From Rhodanobacteraceae bacterium (GTDB lineage: Bacteria; Pseudomonadota; Gammaproteobacteria; Xanthomonadales; Rhodanobacteraceae), in assembly GCA_030123585.1 (NCBI GenBank), contig CP126120.1:1591254-1655253 (forward strand): 64,000 nucleotides of DNA, written 5' to 3'. This document shows, piece after piece, positions 17,910 through 29,699 of the stretch. The notes under the pieces were generated by a model. It searched no databases, was not told the origin of the DNA, and saw only the letters and a program-made list of their open reading frames with translations. How positions within the stretch are numbered: the first letter of the stretch is position 1; every line of letters starts with the position of its first letter. The position numbers and the translations under genes are program-made.

Positions 17910-19997
17910 TCAGGCCAGGTGCAACGCGACCAGGATCAGATCGATCAGCTTGATGCCGATGAACGGCGCGATCAGTCCGCCCAGTCCGTAAATCAGGAGA
18001 TTGCGGCGCAGCAGTTGCGCGGCGGGTTGCGCGCGATACGCCACGCCTTTCAGCGCCAGCGGGATCAGCAGCACGATGATGATCGCATTGAAGATCACCG
18101 CGGACAGGATCGCCGACTGCGGCGTGTGCAAATGCATCACGTCCAGCGCCTTCAATTGCGGATAAGTTGTCGCAAATGCGGCCGGGATGATCGCGAAATA
18201 CTTGGCGACATCATTGGCGATGCTGAAGGTGGTGAGCGAACCGCGCGTCATCAGCATCTGTTTGCCGACCTCGACCACTTCCAGCAACTTGGTCGGGTTG
18301 CTGTCGAGATCGACCATGTTGCCGGCTTCTTTCGCCGCCGACGTGCCGCTGTTCATCGCCACCGCGACGTCGGCCTGCGCCAGGGCCGGCGCATCGTTGG
18401 TGCCGTCGCCGGTCATCGCGACCAGATGGCCTTCCGATTGGTATTTGCGGATCAGCGTCAGCTTGTCTTCCGGCGTGGCCTCGGCGAGGAAGTCGTCGAC
18501 GCCGGCTTCGGCGGCGATCGCCGCGGCGGTAAGGCGGTTGTCACCGGTGATCATCACCGTCTTGATGCCCATGCGGCGCAACTCGGCAAAGCGTTCCGCG
18601 ATCCCGCCCTTGACGATATCCTTCAATTCGATCACGCCCAATGCGCGCGAATCCTCCGCGACCACCAGCGGCGTGCCGCCGGCGCGGGAAATGGTTTCGG
18701 TGATCGCGCGCACCTCGTCGGGCATACGGCCGCCGGATTTCCCGATGTGCACAGCGATCGATTCGGTCGCGCCCTTGCGGATGTGGCGCGTGCCGGCGTC
18801 GACGCCGCTCATGCGCGTGCGCGCGGTGAACGCGACGAACTGCATGTCGTGCAATTCGCGCCCGCGCAGGCCGAATTTTTCCTTCGCCAGCACCACGATC
18901 GAACGGCCTTCCGGCGTTTCGTCGGCGAGCGACGCGAGTTGAGCTGCTTCGGCCAGCTCCCGTTCCGAGACGCCCGGCGCAGGATGGAACGCAGTCGCCT
19001 GCCGGTTGCCCAGCGTGATCGTGCCGGTCTTGTCCAGCAGCAGCACGTCGACGTCGCCCGCGGCCTCCACCGCGCGGCCGGACGTCGCGATCACGTTGGC
19101 GTGCAGCATGCGGCTCATGCCCGCGATGCCGATCGCCGACAGCAACGCGCCGATCGTGGTCGGGATCAGGCAGACCAGCAACGCGACCAACACCGTGATC
19201 GACACGGCGCGCCCGCCCGCGGCCTGCACGCTGTACAGCGAATACGGCAACAGTGTCACACAGACGACCAAAAACACCAGCGTCAACGCGACCAGCAGGA
19301 TGGTCAGCGCGATTTCGTTCGGCGTGCGTGCGCGTCTGGCGCTCTCGACCATCGCGATCATGCGGTCGAGGAAGGCCTCGCCTGGTTTCGCGGTGACGCG
19401 CACCACGATCCAGTCCGACAGCACTTTCGTGCCGCCCGTGACCGCGGAGCGGTCGCCGCCGGATTCGCGGATCACCGGCGCCGATTCGCCGGTGATCGCC
19501 GATTCGTCCACCGACGCCACGCCTTCAATCACTTCGCCGTCCGCGGGCACCGTGTCACCTGCTTCGACCAGCACCACGCGGTCACTGGTCAATTCATCGC
19601 TGGGCATCGGCAACCACGAGGACCCGTGGTGGGGTTCCTGCAGCAGCTTCGCGTAGACGCGCTTCTTCGCGGCGCGCAACGCCGCTGCCTGCGCCTTGCC
19701 GCGGCCTTCGGCCAGCGCTTCGGCGAGGTTGGCGAACCACACGGTCAACCACAGCCAGGCCGCCACACCCAGCGTGAAGCCCGGCGGGATCAGCGCGCGG
19801 TTGCCGAACGCGGCGAGGCCGAGCAGCGTAGTCAGCACGCTACCGACCCAGACCACGAACATCACCGGGTTGCGCCATTGCGCGCGCGGCGAGAGACGCC
19901 TGAGCGATTCGCGCAGCGCCGGCTTCAGCAGCGCCGGATCGAACATCGGCAGGTTGCGTGCGGACGCGGGCAGTGCGTGTGCGGATGCGCCGGTCAT
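17910..19997 (-). CDS. kdpB: KdpB, potassium-transporting P-type ATPase subunit B
   Basis: 695 residues, close to family length. TGES actuator motif near residue 169, phosphorylated Asp in [10 protein letters not shown] near residue 322, hinge [15 protein letters not shown], and membrane motif CLIPTTIG. It hydrolyses ATP to energise potassium uptake through KdpA. The start at 19997 ([10 protein letters not shown]) follows kdpA after 11 bases; the frame is open far upstream but that stretch is antisense-type sequence within kdpA. Confidence 0.97.
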   Translation of the reverse strand: MTGASAHALPASARNLPMFDPALLKPALRESLRRLSPRAQWRNPVMFVVWVGSVLTTLLGLAAFGNRALIPPGFTLGVAAWLWLTVWFANLAEALAEGRGKAQAAALRAAKKRVYAKLLQEPHHGSSWLPMPSDELTSDRVVLVEAGDTVPADGEVIEGVASVDESAITGESAPVIRESGGDRSAVTGGTKVLSDWIVVRVTAKPGEAFLDRMIAMVESARRARTPNEIALTILLVALTLVFLVVCVTLLPYSLYSVQAAGGRAVSITVLVALLVCLIPTTIGALLSAIGIAGMSRMLHANVIATSGRAVEAAGDVDVLLLDKTGTITLGNRQATAFHPAPGVSERELAEAAQLASLADETPEGRSIVVLAKEKFGLRGRELHDMQFVAFTARTRMSGVDAGTRHIRKGATESIAVHIGKSGGRMPDEVRAITETISRAGGTPLVVAEDSRALGVIELKDIVKGGIAERFAELRRMGIKTVMITGDNRLTAAAIAAEAGVDDFLAEATPEDKLTLIRKYQSEGHLVAMTGDGTNDAPALAQADVAVAMNSGTSAAKEAGNMVDLDSNPTKLLEVVEVGKQMLMTRGSLTTFSIANDVAKYFAIIPAAFATTYPQLKALDVMHLHTPQSAILSAVIFNAIIIVLLIPLALKGVAYRAQPAAQLLRRNLLIYGLGGLIAPFIGIKLIDLILVALHLA

Positions 19998-20008
19998 GTT
20001 CACTCCGA

Positions 20009-21793
20009 TCAGTGCACGTGGAATAGCGAGAGATGTTCGACCACCGGACCGAGCGCCAGCGCCGGCACGTAATTCAACGCGCCGACCAGCAGCACCGCGC
20101 CGATCAGGAGGATCACGAACAGCGGGCCGTGGGTCGGCATCGTCCCGACGGAGACCGCAAGCCGCGGCTTCTTCACCAGGCTGCCGGCCAGCGCCAGCAC
20201 CGGCACGATGATCATGAAGCGGCCGAACCACATCGCACCGGCCAGCAGCACGTTGTAGAACGGCGTATTGGCGGACAAGCCGGCAAATGCCGAGCCGTTG
20301 TTGTTGGCCGCCGACGAGAAGGCGTACAGCACTTCGGAAAAACCGTGCGCGCCAGGGTTGGCGAGACCGGCCAGTCCCTGCTTGGCCATCACAGCGATCG
20401 CCGTGCCGACCAGCACCAGCAGCGGCACGATCAGGATTGCGATCGCCACCATCTTCATCTCGAACATGCCGATCTTCTTGCCGAGGTATTCGGGGGTGCG
20501 GCCGATCATGAGGCCGGCGATCAACACCGCGAGGATTGCGAAGATCAGCATGCCGTACAGGCCGGAACCGACACCGCCGAACACGACCTCGCCGAGCTGC
20601 ATCAGGAACATCGGCACGCCGCCGGCCAGCGGCATCAGGCTGTCGTGCATCGCGTTCACCGCGCCGCAACTCGCCGACGTGGTGATCGCGGCGAACAGCA
20701 TCGACGCGGTCGTGCCGAAGCGCGTCTCGATGCCCTCCATGCTCGACCCTGCGACCCCGAGATGCGCGACCAGCGGATTCGGCACGGCTTGCGTGAGGGC
20801 GCCGACCGCGTACATGCCGAGGAACAGGATCGTCATGGCCGCCAGCACCGCGACGCCCTGGCGTTGATCGCCGACCATGCGGCCGAACGCGAACACCAGC
20901 GCGGTGGGAATCAGGAAGATCGCCAGCATTTCGAGGAAATTGGTCAGCCCGTTCGGGTTCTCGAACGGATGCGCGGAATTGGCGTTGAAGAACCCACCGC
21001 CGTTGGTTCCGAGTTCCTTGATCGATTCCTGCGAGGCGACCGGGCCCAGCGCGATGGTTTGCGTGGACGCGACCACATCCTTCGTCAACGGTTGGCCCTT
21101 GGCATTCTTCAGCGCGTTACCGGCCGCATCCGTCACCGGCGCCTGATAGTGCGTCGCCTGCACGGTCTGTGCGGTCGCGGGCGCTGAGAAGTTCTGCGGC
21201 ACGCCCTGGCTTACCAGCAACAGGGCGAGTACGAACGAGATTGGCAGCAGGATCCACAACGTCGTGCGGATCAGATCCTGCCAGGCATTGCCCAGGCCTT
21301 TGGCATTGCCGCGCGCGAGGCCGCGGATCAGCGCGATCGCCACGACGATGCCGGTGGCGGCGGACAGGAAATTCTGCACCGCAAGCGCTGCCATCTGGGT
21401 GAGATGGCTCATCGTCGATTCGCCCGCGTAGCCCTGCCAGTTGGTATTGGTGACGAAAGAGACCGCGGTGTCGAACGACGAGTCGGGCGACACCGCGGCC
21501 ATATGCGCGGGATTCACCGGCAGCCATTGCTGCGCGCGCTGCATCGCGTACACCACCAGCGCGCCGATCAGATTGAAAACGACAATCGCGCCGGCGTAGC
21601 GCCACCACGGCATTTCGTCGTTGGCGCGCGCGCCGGCGACGCGCAACATCGCGCGATCGATCGCGCCCATCCAGCGCCAGCGCGCAGCGATGCGGCCTTC
21701 CAGCACGCCTTCGATCCAGCGCGCCAGCGGCAAGGCGAGTGCAAACAGAATCGCCAGGTAAATGGCGACTTGAATCCACGGATTGTTGTTCAT
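20009..21793 (-). CDS. kdpA: KdpA, potassium-binding and translocating subunit
   Basis: 594 residues with about ten membrane helices. The selectivity-filter loops are recognisable: [31 protein letters not shown] and later GC-x-A/STFGT-like loops. It forms the channel-like subunit of KdpFABC. The ATG overlaps the TGA of kdpF (ATGA), showing translational coupling. Confidence 0.96.
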   Translation of the reverse strand: MNNNPWIQVAIYLAILFALALPLARWIEGVLEGRIAARWRWMGAIDRAMLRVAGARANDEMPWWRYAGAIVVFNLIGALVVYAMQRAQQWLPVNPAHMAAVSPDSSFDTAVSFVTNTNWQGYAGESTMSHLTQMAALAVQNFLSAATGIVVAIALIRGLARGNAKGLGNAWQDLIRTTLWILLPISFVLALLLVSQGVPQNFSAPATAQTVQATHYQAPVTDAAGNALKNAKGQPLTKDVVASTQTIALGPVASQESIKELGTNGGGFFNANSAHPFENPNGLTNFLEMLAIFLIPTALVFAFGRMVGDQRQGVAVLAAMTILFLGMYAVGALTQAVPNPLVAHLGVAGSSMEGIETRFGTTASMLFAAITTSASCGAVNAMHDSLMPLAGGVPMFLMQLGEVVFGGVGSGLYGMLIFAILAVLIAGLMIGRTPEYLGKKIGMFEMKMVAIAILIVPLLVLVGTAIAVMAKQGLAGLANPGAHGFSEVLYAFSSAANNNGSAFAGLSANTPFYNVLLAGAMWFGRFMIIVPVLALAGSLVKKPRLAVSVGTMPTHGPLFVILLIGAVLLVGALNYVPALALGPVVEHLSLFHVH

Positions 21794-21894
21794 TCGAGGT
21801 GCTCGGCATCGAACAACGCATACAGCAGATAGGCGAACAGGCTGATCGATAGGATCGCCGCCAGCGCGTACACCCAGCCCGGTTCAGCGGCCAT
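21790..21894 (-). CDS. kdpF: KdpF, small lipid-like subunit of the Kdp ATPase
   Basis: 34 residues, reading MAAEPGWVYALAAILSISLF then [14 protein letters not shown]: one membrane helix ending in YLLYAL, the KdpF pattern. ATG at 21894; the TGA overlaps the kdpA start. KdpF stabilises the complex. Its first codons overlap the preceding 33-codon ORF. Confidence 0.88.
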   Translation of the reverse strand: MAAEPGWVYALAAILSISLFAYLLYALFDAEHLE

Positions 21895-21985
21895 GACCGC
21901 GCCCCTCCAGGCTCCGGCACGCCGCGATCAGGGCAAACAACGCTACCCCGAACAACAGCATCAGGATCAGATACACGATGTCCAT
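21884..21985 (-). CDS. Small single-pass membrane ORF upstream of kdpF
   Basis: 33 residues: MDIVYLILMLLFGVALFALI followed by AACRSLEGRGHGR. It is one hydrophobic helix with a positively charged C-terminal tail. GCGGAG (21993-21998) upstream of ATG 21985 is a plausible ribosome site. It overlaps the kdpF start by 11 bases in another frame, so the two are likely translationally coupled. Short MD-x-x-YL-type ORFs ahead of kdpF are seen in other kdp operons (recalled, not checked). Possibly another small subunit or a leader peptide. Confidence 0.6.
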   Translation of the reverse strand: MDIVYLILMLLFGVALFALIAACRSLEGRGHGR

Positions 21986-22193
21986 CGATCGCTCCGCGGC
22001 AGTGACGAGCGCATCGTAGGAACGGCCGCATCAGGGCGGTGCAACGAATGCGCGGCTGCGCATCAAGGCGGCATCAAGATCACACTAATGGGTGATGCGG
22101 GGCTGCCGAATGGCAGGAGCCGCTCGACACTTCCGGCCTTGAGAAATACCGGGTCGGACGGCACCTTGTCTAACCGGACCGTGGAGCGTGCGC

Positions 22194-24079
<1,886 letters not shown>

Positions 24080-24087
24080 TCAGGCGC

Positions 24088-24116
24088 TTGCAGTTAAATT
24101 ACAGTTAATGCACAAT
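24088..24116 (+). promoter_or_regulatory. Possible promoter for the SPFH mini-protein gene
   Basis: TTGCAG (24088-24093) and CACAAT (24111-24116) are separated by 17 bases, inside the only A/T-rich stretch of the 258-base gap before 24185. The sequence also contains a CAGTTAA direct repeat. Pattern match only. Confidence 0.3.
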
Positions 24117-24184
24117 CGGTTCCGAGCGATGTGCAAGCTTCCGAAGGTCAAAACTTCAAGTCGAACCCAAACTGCTGATATCGC

Positions 24185-24667
24185 ATGATTTCTTCACTGA
24201 CCATCCTGTTGACCCTCGCGCTGCTCGTCGCCGTGGCGATCGCGAGCATCAAGCGCATTCCGGAAGGCCAGGTCTATACGTTGCGGCGGCTGGGCAAACC
24301 GGCCGGCATCCTGACCGCAGGCACGCATCTGGTGGTGCCGCTGATCGAGCGCATCGCCCACAAGATCAGCATCACCGGCTACACCCTCGCCGTGGACGAA
24401 CGCGTCGAACGCGAGGCGGACGCCACGCGCACCTTGCGTGGCCGCGTGTGGTGGCAGGTGCTGGATCCCGAACGCGCGGACTCGGTGATCGACCGTGCCG
24501 ACGACCTGATCCGCCTGCGCCTGCGCGACGCCTTGCAGGACGCCGGCAACGAGAGCATCGATCCCGATTTGCGTTCGCGCAACCAGCGCATCAAACAAAG
24601 CTTGAACGGCAGCCTGCGCGAGCGTGGCGTACTGGTGACGCGGGTGGAACTCGACCTCGCCGCGTAA
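24185..24667 (+). CDS. Short SPFH/Band-7-like membrane-anchored protein
   Basis: 160 residues. One N-terminal membrane helix (ISSLTILLTLALLVAVAIASI) is followed by RIPEGQVYTLRRLGKPAGIL, the usual opening of SPFH/stomatin proteins, and a WWQVLDPERADSVID segment. It stops at about half the usual length, without the coiled-coil C-terminal part. It may be a natural mini-SPFH protein or a truncated one; a rho-independent terminator follows directly, which argues for an intact gene. Function unknown. Confidence 0.75.
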   Translation: MISSLTILLTLALLVAVAIASIKRIPEGQVYTLRRLGKPAGILTAGTHLVVPLIERIAHKISITGYTLAVDERVEREADATRTLRGRVWWQVLDPERADSVIDRADDLIRLRLRDALQDAGNESIDPDLRSRNQRIKQSLNGSLRERGVLVTRVELDLAA

Positions 24668-24693
24668 GTTCAAGTTCAGCCAGGGAGAACGGT

Positions 24694-24723
24694 GAGCCCG
24701 CCTTGTGCGGGCTCCTGTTTTTT
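24694..24723 (+). terminator. Rho-independent terminator
   Basis: GAGCCCGC (24694-24701), loop CTTGT, GCGGGCTC (24707-24714), then CTGTTTTTT. Perfect 8-bp stem with U-tract, 26 bases after the SPFH stop codon. Confidence 0.9.
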
Positions 24724-24727
24724 ATGT

Positions 24728-24748
24728 CCCTCTCCCGCGGGGAGAGGG
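24728..24748. repeat. CCCTCTCCC hairpin
   Basis: CCCTCTCCC/GGGAGAGGG stem with GCG loop, a short member of the family seen at 5760-5782. It lies between the terminator and rsmG. Confidence 0.65.
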
Positions 24749-24802
24749 GTTCACCTCGGCTGTCGCCTGCGAATCAATCGTTCGTGCGACACTTCGGCCG
24801 AC

Positions 24803-25453
24803 ATGATCTCCGCTACCGCACTCGCACAAGGACTCGCCGACGGTCTCGCTGCCATGCACTTGGAGTTGCCGTCCGACGCATTGGCGAAGTTGCTCGCGTA
24901 CCTCGACCTGCTGGCGAAGTGGAACCGCACGTACAACCTGACTGCGGTGCGCGATCCCGAGGAAATGGTGCCGCGGCATTTGCTGGATTCGCTGGCGGTG
25001 TTGCCATTCGTGCACGGCACGACGCTGGCCGACCTCGGCAGCGGCGCGGGACTGCCGGGCATTCCGTTGGCGATCGCGCGACCCGACATTCACGTCACCT
25101 TGGTCGAAAGCAATGGCAAGAAGGCGCGCTTCCTGCGCGAAGCCGCGCGCAGCCTGCCGCTGGCGAACGTCACGGTGGAACAGTCGCGCGTACAGGACGC
25201 GACCGGTCGGTTCGACACCGTCACCGCGCGCGCCTTCGCCAGCATCAAGGACATGCTGGCCTGGGGCAGTCATTTGCTGGCCGAGGATGGCCGCTGGCTG
25301 GCGCTGAAAGGACACGCCGACCCTGCCGAAATCGCCGCGGTGCCGGGCGATTTCCGGGTGCTGGCCGTGCATCCCTTGCACGTGCCGGGCGCCGGCGGCG
25401 AACGCTGCGTGGTCGAATTGGCCCGCACCGCATCCGCGTCGATGCTAGGCTAA
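24803..25453 (+). CDS. rsmG: 16S rRNA m7G527 methyltransferase
   Basis: 216 residues. Conserved KWNRTYNLTAVRDPEEMVPRH-like motif, the SAM-binding loop DLGSGAGLPGIPLAIARP and VTARAFASIKDMLAW. It methylates G527 of 16S rRNA. The start is ATG 24803 (MISATALAQ); the frame is open upstream but crosses the terminator and hairpin. It precedes parA-parB, the common chromosomal arrangement near oriC. Confidence 0.95.
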   Translation: MISATALAQGLADGLAAMHLELPSDALAKLLAYLDLLAKWNRTYNLTAVRDPEEMVPRHLLDSLAVLPFVHGTTLADLGSGAGLPGIPLAIARPDIHVTLVESNGKKARFLREAARSLPLANVTVEQSRVQDATGRFDTVTARAFASIKDMLAWGSHLLAEDGRWLALKGHADPAEIAAVPGDFRVLAVHPLHVPGAGGERCVVELARTASASMLG

Positions 25454-25526
25454 GCGGTTCCGGCGCCCGTCCGAACCCGGCGCGCGACGGGTTTCGAGGG
25501 GTTCACTGCACGATTCGGTTCCGCCC

Positions 25527-26357
25527 ATGACGCGCATCATCGCCATCGCCAACCAGAAAGGCGGCGTCGGCAAGACCACCACCGCCGTCAACCTCGCCGC
25601 CGCACTCGCGGAGACGAAGCGCCGCATCCTGCTGGTGGATCTCGACCCGCAGGGCAACGCGACCTCGTCATCGGGCATCGACAAGCGCACCGCCAAGCCG
25701 AACGGCTGCGAAGTGCTGCTGGAGGAAGCGCCGATCGCGGACGCGATCATCCCGACCGAGGCCGGCTTCGACCTGTTGCCCGGCAACCGCGACCTGACCG
25801 CGGCGGAAATCAAGCTGGCCGACGCGATCGCGCGCGAGCAGCGCCTCAAGGAACAACTCGCCAAACTTGGCGATCGCTACCAGATCATCCTGATCGACTG
25901 CCCGCCTTCGCTGCACCTCCTGACCCTGAACGCACTGGCCGCGGCGCACAGCGTGCTGATTCCGGTGCAGTGCGAATCGATGGCGCTGGAAGGCCTCACC
26001 GATCTGCTCGACACCATCAAGGCGGTGCGCAAGCGGCTGAACCCGAACCTCGAAGTCGAAGGCCTGCTGCGCACCATGTTCGACGTGCGCACCGCGCTCG
26101 GCAACGACGTGTCGGCGGAACTCTCCAAGCACTTCGGCGACAAGGTGCTGCGCTCGGTGGTGCCGCGCAACGTGCGCCTCGCCGAAGCGCCCAGCCACGG
26201 CAAGCCGATCAACCTGTACGACCGCGAGTCGCGCGGCGCCATCGCCTACCTCGGCCTCGCCGGCGAAATGATCCGGCGTGCGGGCGGCAGCGCGGGCGGT
26301 CATTCGCCGCCGCCGTCCGACCAGCCGCGCACTCCCCTGATGAAGGTATCCGCATGA
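25527..26357 (+). CDS. parA: Chromosome-partitioning ATPase ParA (Soj)
   Basis: 276 residues. Deviant Walker A motif QKGGVGKTTTAVNLAAAL, Walker B IILIDCPPSL and the switch DLDPQGNATSSSG. It drives segregation of ParB-parS complexes. The TGA overlaps the parB ATG (ATGA). The C-terminal Gly/Ser/Pro-rich tail is a little longer than usual. Confidence 0.96.
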   Translation: MTRIIAIANQKGGVGKTTTAVNLAAALAETKRRILLVDLDPQGNATSSSGIDKRTAKPNGCEVLLEEAPIADAIIPTEAGFDLLPGNRDLTAAEIKLADAIAREQRLKEQLAKLGDRYQIILIDCPPSLHLLTLNALAAAHSVLIPVQCESMALEGLTDLLDTIKAVRKRLNPNLEVEGLLRTMFDVRTALGNDVSAELSKHFGDKVLRSVVPRNVRLAEAPSHGKPINLYDRESRGAIAYLGLAGEMIRRAGGSAGGHSPPPSDQPRTPLMKVSA

Positions 26358-27220
26358 GCGCAGCCAAACGCCGGGGCCTGGGTTCCCGCGACCTCGACGT
26401 GCTGCTGGGCACGCCCGACTCCGACACGGCCCCGGAAACCGGCGAAACCCTTGCCAGCATTGCGGTCACGTCGATCCGGCCCGGCGAGTACCAGCCGCGC
26501 CATCACTTCGACGAAGCGGCGCTGGACGAACTGGCGGCATCCATCAAGGCGCAAGGCCTGATCCAGCCCATCGTGGTGCGCGACGTCGGTCGCGGCCAAT
26601 ACGAACTCGTCGCCGGCGAGCGCCGCTGGCGAGCGGCGAAGATCGCCGGCCTCGCGGAAATTCCCGCGGTGGTGCGCGACATTCCCGCGCAGTCGGCGCT
26701 GGCCGTCGCGCTGATCGAGAACATCCAGCGCGAGGAACTGACCGCGCTGGAGGAAGCGCACGCGTTGCGTCGTCTGATCGACGAATTCCGCCTGAGCCAG
26801 CAGCAGGCCGCCGACGCGGTCGGCCGCTCGCGCGCGGCGGTCGCGAACCTGTTGCGCCTGCTGGAACTGCCGGAAGCCATCCGCGAACTGCTGGACGAAG
26901 GCCGCATCGAGATGGGCCACGCGCGCGCACTGCTGACGCTGCCGGCGCCGCGCGCGATCGCGCTGGCCGAAAAGGCCGCCGACAAGGGCTGGTCGGTGCG
27001 CGAACTGGAACAGGCCGTGCGGCTGGCGCAGTTGCCGAAATCGTCCGGCAAGGCGAAGACGTACAACGCCGATCCCGATGTCGCCGCGCTGGAGCGCGAG
27101 CTTTCCGACAAGCTCGGCACCCGCGTCGAAATTGCGCAGGGCAAGGGCAAGCGCGGCAAGCTGGTGATCCATTACCACAACCCCGATGCGCTGGAAGGCA
27201 TCCTCGAAAGATTGAGGTAG
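26354..27220 (+). CDS. parB: Chromosome-partitioning protein ParB (Spo0J)
   Basis: 288 residues. The N-terminal ParB nuclease-like CTPase domain has PGEYQPRHHFDEAALDELA, then GERRWRAAKIAG and ENIQREELTALEEA. A helix-turn-helix (LSQQQAADAVGRSRAAVANLLRLL) and a C-terminal dimerisation region follow. No clear parS (TGTTTCACGTGAAACA) was found in this window. The stop codon lies inside a palindromic repeat. Confidence 0.96.
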   Translation: MSAAKRRGLGSRDLDVLLGTPDSDTAPETGETLASIAVTSIRPGEYQPRHHFDEAALDELAASIKAQGLIQPIVVRDVGRGQYELVAGERRWRAAKIAGLAEIPAVVRDIPAQSALAVALIENIQREELTALEEAHALRRLIDEFRLSQQQAADAVGRSRAAVANLLRLLELPEAIRELLDEGRIEMGHARALLTLPAPRAIALAEKAADKGWSVRELEQAVRLAQLPKSSGKAKTYNADPDVAALERELSDKLGTRVEIAQGKGKRGKLVIHYHNPDALEGILERLR

Positions 27221-27305
27221 GTTGGGCTGACGCCGGCTTCATCGGCGGAAGCCCAACGGCTCGCAACGAGCGTTGGGCTTCGCGAAGAGCGCTCAGCCCA
27301 ACCTA
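27218..27305. repeat. Nested palindrome downstream of parB
   Basis: Outer arms TAGGTTGGGCTGA (27218-27230) and TCAGCCCAACCTA (27293-27305) form a perfect 13-bp inverted repeat. Inner arms GAAGCCCAACG (27248-27258) and CGTTGGGCTTC (27271-27281) form a perfect 11-bp one. The core TTGGGCT therefore occurs four times in alternating orientation. The parB TAG is the first triplet of the left arm. It could fold as a terminator or be a REP/MITE-like element. Confidence 0.8.
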
Positions 27306-27405
27306 CGGCGCTGAAGTGTTTGGCGAGGAGTTGCATGGTGCCGGCCGGGCACGCATCCGCCGCATCGGCGATAATCGCGCCTTCACAACGGCAAGGCCTT
27401 CGCGC

Positions 27406-28122
27406 ATGCCCGATCTGTCCGTGGTCGTGCCCGTGTTCAACGAGCGCGACAACATCCCGCCCTTGCTGGCCGAAATCGCCGCCGCGCTGCGCGGACGCGT
27501 CGATTACGAAGTAGTGTACGTCGATGATGCCAGCAAGGACGATTCGCTCGCGGTGCTGAAGGCCGAACGCGCGAAGCACCCGGAATTGCGCATCGTGCGT
27601 CACTTGCAACAAAGCGGCCAGAGCACCGCGATCCGCAACGGCGTGCGCGCGGCGCGCGGCGCGTGGATCGCGACGCTGGACGGCGACGGCCAGAACGATC
27701 CCGCCGACATTCCGAAATTGATCGAGGCGCGCAAGACCGCCGAGCCGAAGGTGAAGCTGTTCGCCGGCTGGCGCACCACCCGCTGCGACAGCTTCAACAA
27801 GCGCATCTCATCGAAAATCGCCAACGGCGTGCGCTCGCGGATGCTGCGCGACGCAACGCCCGACACCGGCTGCGGCCTGAAACTGTTCGAACGCGAAACC
27901 TTCCTCGCCCTGCCCTACTTCGACCACATGCACCGTTACCTGCCGGCGCTGGTGAAACGGGCCGGATTCCAGAGCGTCAGCATCCCGGTCGGGCATCGCC
28001 CGCGCACCCGCGGGGTCTCCAAGTACGGGATGCTCGACCGCCTGTGGGTCGGCCTCGCCGACCTGCGCGGCGTCGCGTGGCTGATGCGGCGCGCCAAGGT
28101 GACGGACACCGAGGAAGTCTGA
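27406..28122 (+). CDS. Family 2 glycosyltransferase (dolichyl-phosphate mannosyltransferase-like)
   Basis: 238 residues. GT-A fold: VVVPVFNERDNIPPLL, VVYVDDASKDDS, and the acidic motif TLDGDGQNDP. It lacks the C-terminal membrane helices of the longer DPM/GtrB types. It would transfer a sugar to a polyprenyl phosphate at the inner face of the membrane (family knowledge). ATG 27406 starts the conserved MPDLSVVVPVFN; the ribosome site is weak. Confidence 0.88.
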   Translation: MPDLSVVVPVFNERDNIPPLLAEIAAALRGRVDYEVVYVDDASKDDSLAVLKAERAKHPELRIVRHLQQSGQSTAIRNGVRAARGAWIATLDGDGQNDPADIPKLIEARKTAEPKVKLFAGWRTTRCDSFNKRISSKIANGVRSRMLRDATPDTGCGLKLFERETFLALPYFDHMHRYLPALVKRAGFQSVSIPVGHRPRTRGVSKYGMLDRLWVGLADLRGVAWLMRRAKVTDTEEV

Positions 28123-28248
28123 ACGCCTTTGCTGGCGTCCCCTGACTTCCGTCAGATGGCGAATCGGCTGCGCCGAGCTACCTTCCGGCACGTCCACGGC
28201 GCGTCATGCGACCGTTTCCTGATCGGGTCCGGATGAGGTCCTGACGAT

Positions 28249-29151
28249 ATGAAACTCCGCGTGCTTTCGGTGCTCACGCTGCTGGTGTTCGCCCTGCCCG
28301 CACACGCCGCTCCATGCGGGTTGTGTCTGTACGGGCCGGACAACATGGCATTCGATTCTGCCGGGAATGTTTACCTGGTCGATACCGACCACAAGACTCG
28401 CTCTCGCGTGCTCAAGTTGTCGCCACAAGGGCAGGTGCTTGCGGACTGGCGCGTGTTTGGAGCGGCACCCGGACGCGACAACGGTCCGGACGGCATCGCG
28501 CTCGATCGCGAGGGAAATGTATTCGTCGTTGACCATGGCAGCGATCAAATCCTGAAGCTGTCTCCGACTGGCAAGGTGATCGCCAGATTCGGCGGCTTCC
28601 CTCCCCACGCGTTCGACAAGGGCGGTCACGTGGCGGTCGGCAGGCACGGCAACATTTACGGCGTCTCGGCGGCATCGAACCTGATCCTGAAATTCTCGCC
28701 GCGAGGGAAGCTCATCGCGACTTGGCGGCACGGCCCGGGCGCGGGTCCGGATCAGTGGAATTGGCCGGAACAGATCGTGGTCGATCGCGAAGGCGATCTC
28801 GTGATCGGCGATTTCCGGAACGTTCGCGTCCTGACGCTTTCGCCGACCGGACAGCCAGTTCGGACATTCGACGCCGTCCCGGACGAGCCGTTGAAGCTGG
28901 CCTCCACGTCGAGCATCGCTGTCGGTCCACGCGGCAACATCTATGTCGCGGACTACCAGCTGTACCGGGTCCAGGAATTCGACCCCCAAGGCCACGTTCT
29001 TGCGACGATAGGCAACACCCCGGGAAACACCTTGTTCAAGGTGGCACCAAACAGCATTGCCGTCGATGGGCAAGGCCACTTGTATGCAACAGATGGCCTG
29101 AGCGTCGTCAAGTTTTCGCGTGAAGGGAAATTGCTGGCACGCTGGCAGTAA
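28249..29151 (+). CDS. Secreted NHL-repeat protein
   Basis: 300 residues. A signal peptide (VLTLLVFALPAHAA) precedes about five or six NHL beta-propeller blades with PDGIALDREGNVFVVD-type repeats (PDNMAFDSAGNVYLVD, PEQIVVDREGDLVIGD, TSSIAVGPRGNIYVAD, PNSIAVDGQGHLYATD). A CGLC pair follows the signal peptide. Periplasmic or extracellular; ligand unknown. Confidence 0.85.
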   Translation: MKLRVLSVLTLLVFALPAHAAPCGLCLYGPDNMAFDSAGNVYLVDTDHKTRSRVLKLSPQGQVLADWRVFGAAPGRDNGPDGIALDREGNVFVVDHGSDQILKLSPTGKVIARFGGFPPHAFDKGGHVAVGRHGNIYGVSAASNLILKFSPRGKLIATWRHGPGAGPDQWNWPEQIVVDREGDLVIGDFRNVRVLTLSPTGQPVRTFDAVPDEPLKLASTSSIAVGPRGNIYVADYQLYRVQEFDPQGHVLATIGNTPGNTLFKVAPNSIAVDGQGHLYATDGLSVVKFSREGKLLARWQ

Positions 29152-29275
29152 GGTCCGCATGACAGACGGCAAAAGCGGCGAAACAGATATCCGGGGCTCT
29201 GTCGAAATCGGTTCCGCCGGCGCGACATGGTGATGAACGAAGGCATCCCGCCCTCGATCCGCAAGGAGAGTTGCC

Positions 29276-29635
29276 ATGAAATACTCGATCCTGATCTACG
29301 ACACCCCCGAAACGATCGCCCGGTTCGATGGTCCGGAGGGTGCGCAGTACATGTCGCAATGGACGCCCTTCATCAAGACGCTGACCGAGGCCGGCATCTA
29401 CATCACCGGCGCCGGCCTGCAGCCAGCGGACACCGCCACCACGCTGCGCTTCAACGGCGGCAAGCGGCGCGTGCAGGACGGCCCCTACGCCGACACCAAG
29501 GAGCAACTGGGCGGCTTCTACATCATCGACGTGCCCGACCTCGACACCGCGCTGGAGTGGGCGGCGCGCACGCCGCGTCTGCCGGGGCAGGCCTTCGAGG
29601 TGCGGCCCAACCTCGTGGTTCCGGGCGGGCAATGA
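29276..29635 (+). CDS. YCII/DGPF-domain protein
   Basis: 119 residues with the signature VQDGPYADTKEQLGGFYIID (DGPF domain) and a ferredoxin-like fold. AAGGAG (29263-29268) precedes the ATG. DGPF proteins are the conserved neighbours of ECF42-type sigma factors, and one lies downstream at 31570. Function unknown. Confidence 0.9.
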   Translation: MKYSILIYDTPETIARFDGPEGAQYMSQWTPFIKTLTEAGIYITGAGLQPADTATTLRFNGGKRRVQDGPYADTKEQLGGFYIIDVPDLDTALEWAARTPRLPGQAFEVRPNLVVPGGQ

Positions 29636-29699
29636 ATGCCGGTGGGACGGAGGGACTCAGGTTGCAACTCGATTTCCTCCGTCCCCACCTTGGCTGACC

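Noticed and set aside
17157..20072. Plus-strand frame of ~970 codons opposite the TorF porin and kdpB
   Set aside because: Antisense shadow; no domain and extreme composition.
25453..27406. Search for a parS site around parA-parB
   Set aside because: No good match to TGTTTCACGTGAAACA was seen; parS may lie outside the window.
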